Shown here one piece after another: positions 13,527 to 15,979 of a stretch of 15,979 nucleotides of DNA. Within the stretch, counting starts at the first letter, position 1, and each line of letters starts with the position of its first letter. The DNA is from Prevotella sp. UBA6429. Its GTDB lineage: Bacteria > Bacteroidota > Bacteroidia > Bacteroidales > Bacteroidaceae. The stretch covers positions 1 to 15,979 of the forward strand of contig DJOV01000094.1 of NCBI GenBank assembly GCA_002437285.1. The letters run 5' to 3'. A program made the position numbers and the translations under genes. The notes beneath the pieces are model-generated. The model was given only the letters and a program-made list of their open reading frames with translations, made no database searches and was not told where the DNA came from.

Positions 13527-15245
13527 ATGACAGGAATCTACAAGACATTATTATTATGCTGGGCCATGCTGCTGGCCCTGACGGCTTGCACACGCCAGTC
13601 GCAAGCCCCGTCGGCCGCGCAGACGGGCAAGGCCAATCAGTTTTCGGCCGAATACGTGAAGCGCATCAGCATGACGCAGCCCAAGCAGGCGCTCAGCATC
13701 CTGCAGACCGCCGAAGACAAGTCGCTCATGCCTCAGATTGACATCCACACGCTGCGGAGCATGGTCTACTTCAACTCCATGGGCGACTACCGCCAAGCCG
13801 TCGCCAGCCTGGAGGCCGCACTCAACGATCCCGACTACGACAAGCGCACCGACCTGCAGCAGAGCCTGCTCAACATGGCTGCGCTCGAATACTATTCGCT
13901 GGGCCATTACGCCAAGGCCCTTCTCTATGCCGAGAAAGGCGTCGACCTGGCCTACCGGCACGACAACCGCACACTCGTGGCGCAGATCCTGACCACCATG
14001 GGCCAGTGCCACAGTGACATCGGCAACGTGGGCCAGGCCGTCAACTGTTTCGACCGAGCCATTGACATCCTTGACACCAAGGCCGCGCACGCTCCCACCT
14101 GGAATACCTATTATGACCTGCTGACGGCCTATGCGTTGAAAGCCAACTGCCTGCTCGACATGAAGCAGTATGACGACCTCTTCGACCTGCGCGCCAGCTA
14201 CGAGGCGGCGCTCAAGAAGGCCAACGGCCTGCCCGAGGGCATCAACAGCGCCAACGACGAGCTCAATGCCACCTTCTTCTCGCTCTACGCCATCGGCTAT
14301 GAGGAGACTGGCCAGCATGCTGCTGCGAGCACCATGTTTGACAAGCTCACGTCCACCCGTGCGGCGGGCACTCCGTCGGGCGGCACCTTCACCGTGCCCT
14401 ATCTCTTGCTGACCAAGCGCTACAACGAAGCCATGGCCGCGCTCAGGGTCGAGGAGCAGGCGTGGCTGCAAAGTGGCAGAGACACCATCGACTACAGCTA
14501 CACACACACCATCCTCATCAACAAGGCGCGCGCCTTGCAGGCGCTCGGACAGTACAAGGAAGCGCTGGAGAACGGCTTGCGCGCCTACGCCCTCGACGAC
14601 TCGCTCGAGAGGCGCGCCAAGGACCAGAACGCCCTCTGGATCAACGAGCAACTGGGCAAGAAGATGCTCAACAAGTACATCGGACGACAAGACAAGAGCC
14701 TGACCATCAGTCGCGTGGCCAATGCGGTGATGGGCGCGCTGCTCGCCGTGTGCATCGCGCTCATGATCTATGCCTTCTGGTCGTACAGGAAAATCAAGGA
14801 GAAGAACCGTGCCTCGTCAGCCCTCGTCAGCGAACTGCTGCTCTACAAGCGGCAACTGCTCGACAAGATGGATCCTTACAGCGACGAGGCAAAAAAGGAG
14901 ACCGAGGACGAGATGCTCCTCTATGAGAACTTCATGAAGATAGAGAAGCTCATCGTCGACAAGAATCTCTTCGTGCAGCCCAGGCTTGAGCGCGCTGATG
15001 TGGCCAGCGCGATGGGCATGTCGCTCAATGACTTCAACGCCCTCTTCAACCGCTTCTCCTCCGTGTCGTTCAACAACTACATCAATGACCTGCGCATGGA
15101 GCGCGCCGCCCGACTGCTGAAGGACAAGCCCAACTATACCATCGAGGCCATCGCCAACGAGTGTGGCGTGCCCGTCCGCCAGACCTTCCACCGCCTCTTC
15201 TTCAGGAAGTTTGGCATGACGCCAGCCGAATACCGCAACTCGTGA
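13527..15245 (+). CDS. Membrane-spanning TPR / AraC-type transcriptional regulator with lipobox
   Basis: The 572-residue product has an N-terminal signal with a good lipobox (LTAC, Cys21). A helical TPR-like domain follows (about 38-390, with repeats such as YRQAVASLEAALNDP, YAKALLYAEKGVDL, VGQAVNCFDRAIDI and YKEALENGLRAYAL). One transmembrane helix lies at about 405-425 (ANAVMGALLAVCIALMIYAF), then a charged coiled-coil linker (SYRKIKEKNR onward). The C-terminal AraC-family helix-turn-helix (about 478-571) includes FNNYINDLRMERAARLL and TIEAIANECGVPVRQTFHRL, ending FGMTPAEYR. The likely topology is a periplasmic sensor with cytoplasmic DNA binding, which I know from other Bacteroidales one-protein regulators. 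No phosphoacceptor or kinase domain is present. It is divergent from the surface-protein operon, with operator-like repeats between them, so that operon is the probable target. Whether it activates or represses is not shown. Confidence 0.92.
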   Translation: MTGIYKTLLLCWAMLLALTACTRQSQAPSAAQTGKANQFSAEYVKRISMTQPKQALSILQTAEDKSLMPQIDIHTLRSMVYFNSMGDYRQAVASLEAALNDPDYDKRTDLQQSLLNMAALEYYSLGHYAKALLYAEKGVDLAYRHDNRTLVAQILTTMGQCHSDIGNVGQAVNCFDRAIDILDTKAAHAPTWNTYYDLLTAYALKANCLLDMKQYDDLFDLRASYEAALKKANGLPEGINSANDELNATFFSLYAIGYEETGQHAAASTMFDKLTSTRAAGTPSGGTFTVPYLLLTKRYNEAMAALRVEEQAWLQSGRDTIDYSYTHTILINKARALQALGQYKEALENGLRAYALDDSLERRAKDQNALWINEQLGKKMLNKYIGRQDKSLTISRVANAVMGALLAVCIALMIYAFWSYRKIKEKNRASSALVSELLLYKRQLLDKMDPYSDEAKKETEDEMLLYENFMKIEKLIVDKNLFVQPRLERADVASAMGMSLNDFNALFNRFSSVSFNNYINDLRMERAARLLKDKPNYTIEAIANECGVPVRQTFHRLFFRKFGMTPAEYRNS

Positions 15246-15452
15246 CGTGGCTCTTGCGCTGGGCCTGAATGTAAACCGAAATAACCCCAGGGTTTCCCGT
15301 CACCTTAGCTATAAGCCGAATGAAACCCCTCATGCAGTAGGAGTGTAAATGGGTTAAACCGCATGACACGCAAGCCGCGGTGTTTTTATGCTCCGTGGAC
15401 GTGGATAGACTTGTGTGAGCGGTTTACATTCGAAAAATCGCTGCCGCTTGCA
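15246..15452. other. Non-coding region after the regulator gene, with inverted TGTAAACC words
   Basis: No gene is seen. GAATGTAAACCG (15267-15278) and its perfect complement CGGTTTACATTC (15420-15431) flank the stretch as a 12-bp inverted repeat. Within it lies TAACCCCAGGGTTT (15282-15295), similar to the element at 8835-8851. The last part leads into the 28-bp repeat array. Confidence 0.6.
15358..15387 (+). terminator. Weak terminator candidate downstream of the regulator
   Basis: ACCGC (15358-15362) can pair with GCGGT (15377-15381) around a 14-base loop, followed by G and TTTTT (15383-15387). The stem is short and lies about 110 bases after the stop codon, so this is only a possibility. 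Confidence 0.3.
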
Positions 15453-15676
15453 TGACATGCGATTGGCTTTACTGCTTGCATGGCTTGCGCTTGACTTCTC
15501 TATTTGCATGGCCTGCGATCGGCTTTACTGCTTGCACGGCTTGCGCTTGACTTCTCTATTTGCACGGCCTGCAATCGGCTTTACTGCATGCACGGCTTGC
15601 GCTTGACTTCTCTATTTGCACGGCCTGCAATCGGCTTTACTGCATGCACGGCTTGCGATAGGCTTCTCTATTTGCA
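15453..15676. repeat. Array of eight 28-bp half-units arranged as 56-bp alternating pairs
   Basis: Half-units start at 15453, 15481, 15509, 15537, 15565, 15593, 15621 and 15649, all exactly 28 bp. They alternate between type B (GGCCTGCAATCGGC then TTTACTGCATGCA) and type A (GGCTTGCGCTTGAC then TTCTCTATTTGCA). Each type is more like itself two units away than like its neighbour, so the array grew as 56-bp pairs. A degenerate unit may precede it at 15425. Neither 28 nor 56 is a multiple of three, so it is not a protein repeat. There are no unique spacers, so it is not CRISPR. Confidence 0.93.
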
Positions 15677-15680
15677 CGGC

Positions 15681-15892
15681 CTGAAAGGCCAGCGAGTACA
15701 CAGCCCAGGGCAAGCGAAGCGGCGCCCTGGGTAGGAAGTGCGCGTGAGCCAACGCCCTAAAGGGGCAAAAGTATAGTCGTACGATTTGCTGGTTATGAAT
15801 ACTTTTGCCCCTTCAGGGCGTGGTTGCAATTGCCGCTTTAACCCAGGGCGCCGCTTCGCTTGCCCTGGGCTGTGTACTCGCTGGGCTTTCAG
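15681..15892. repeat. Nested large inverted repeat (212 bp), possible miniature mobile or palindromic element
   Basis: The outer arms 15681-15732 and 15841-15892 (52 bp each) are reverse complements with one mismatch. The inner arms 15752-15774 and 15799-15821 (23 bp) are reverse complements with one mismatch, around a 24-base centre. Each outer arm folds on itself through CCCAGGGC and GCCCTGGG, and each carries a terminal mini-hairpin (GGCCTGAAAGGCC at 15678-15690; GGGCTTTCAGCCC at 15883-15895). No transposase gene is seen here and no target-site duplication is obvious. Open frames through it read almost the same on both strands, as expected for an inverted repeat, and are not credible genes. 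Confidence 0.93.
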
Positions 15893-15898
15893 CCCGGC

Positions 15899-15979
15899 AT
15901 GCGGCATAGGATAGTCATCGTCCCGTTTTTGCAGTTTACCATCCCGATTGCCGAAACGGTCACCAACTTGAAGAAAGCG
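15899..15979 (+). CDS. Possible start of a gene running off the right edge
   Basis: An ATG at 15899 opens a frame of 27 codons to the window end, reading MRHRIVIVPFLQFTIPIA and then ETVTNLKKA. The alternation of hydrophobic and basic residues looks protein-like, but 27 codons are too few to judge and I recognise no family. The ATG lies 7 bases after the large inverted repeat. The minus strand is also open here, so chance is a real alternative. Confidence 0.3.
   Translation, partial: MRHRIVIVPFLQFTIPIAETVTNLKKA

Noticed and set aside
13554..14690. Minus-strand open frame of 378 codons opposite the TPR/AraC regulator
   Set aside because: It is an antisense shadow. The regulator's domains and promoter on the plus strand account for the region.
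15453..15676. CRISPR array
   Set aside because: The units are contiguous without unique spacers, are 28 bp apart with graded divergence, and no cas genes are near. The 24-bp array at 6546 fails for the same reasons.
15668..15907. Minus-strand frame of 79 codons across the large inverted repeat
   Set aside because: It lies inside an inverted repeat and reads nearly the same (KAQRVHSPGQAKRRPG) on the opposite strand. This is the mark of a palindromic element, not a gene.

Overview
The window looks like chromosomal DNA of a Prevotella-like member of the Bacteroidales. The evidence is Bacteroidetes-type promoters (TTTG, 18 bases, then TAnnTTTG) ahead of aspS and the regulator gene, no clear Shine-Dalgarno sites, an ECF sigma operon of Bacteroidales type, secreted proteins with a type IX-like C-terminal tail (GIYVVNG-KV-VK), and a membrane-spanning TPR/AraC regulator. 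The genus is inferred from these traits, not from a database match. No rRNA, tRNA, CRISPR array or transposase gene was seen.

Layout. Bases 1-361 have no convincing gene but hold a leader hairpin. Bases 362-3066 form a tight five-gene plus-strand operon: a small exported protein with a winged-helix-like C-terminus, an ECF sigma factor, a single-pass membrane protein in the anti-sigma position, a small periplasmic protein, and an exported alpha/beta-hydrolase with a sorting-domain-like tail. Next is rmuC (3243-4757, plus). It converges on a minus-strand pair: a LysE-family exporter (6523-5933) followed by an unrecognised exported protein (5876-4821). The exporter is preceded by a 24-bp tandem repeat. 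aspS (8673-6922, minus) has a near-consensus promoter upstream and small tandem repeats at its 3' end.

Bases 9165-13442 and onward hold the most interesting unit. A 1177-residue secreted surface protein and a 77-residue small protein are transcribed leftward. A lipobox-bearing TPR / transmembrane / AraC-type regulator (13527-15245) is transcribed rightward. The roughly 540 bp between them carries repeated TGTAACA and TTGCGACAA words placed like operators in front of both promoters, a hairpin in the regulator's leader, and a run of nine G next to its start codon. I infer a locally controlled, possibly phase-variable, surface-protein system.

The right end (15246-15979) is repeat-rich. It has a 28-bp unit arranged as 56-bp alternating pairs, then a nested inverted repeat of 212 bp whose terminal mini-hairpins differ by compensating base changes. 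A possible gene start lies just beyond it and runs off the window.
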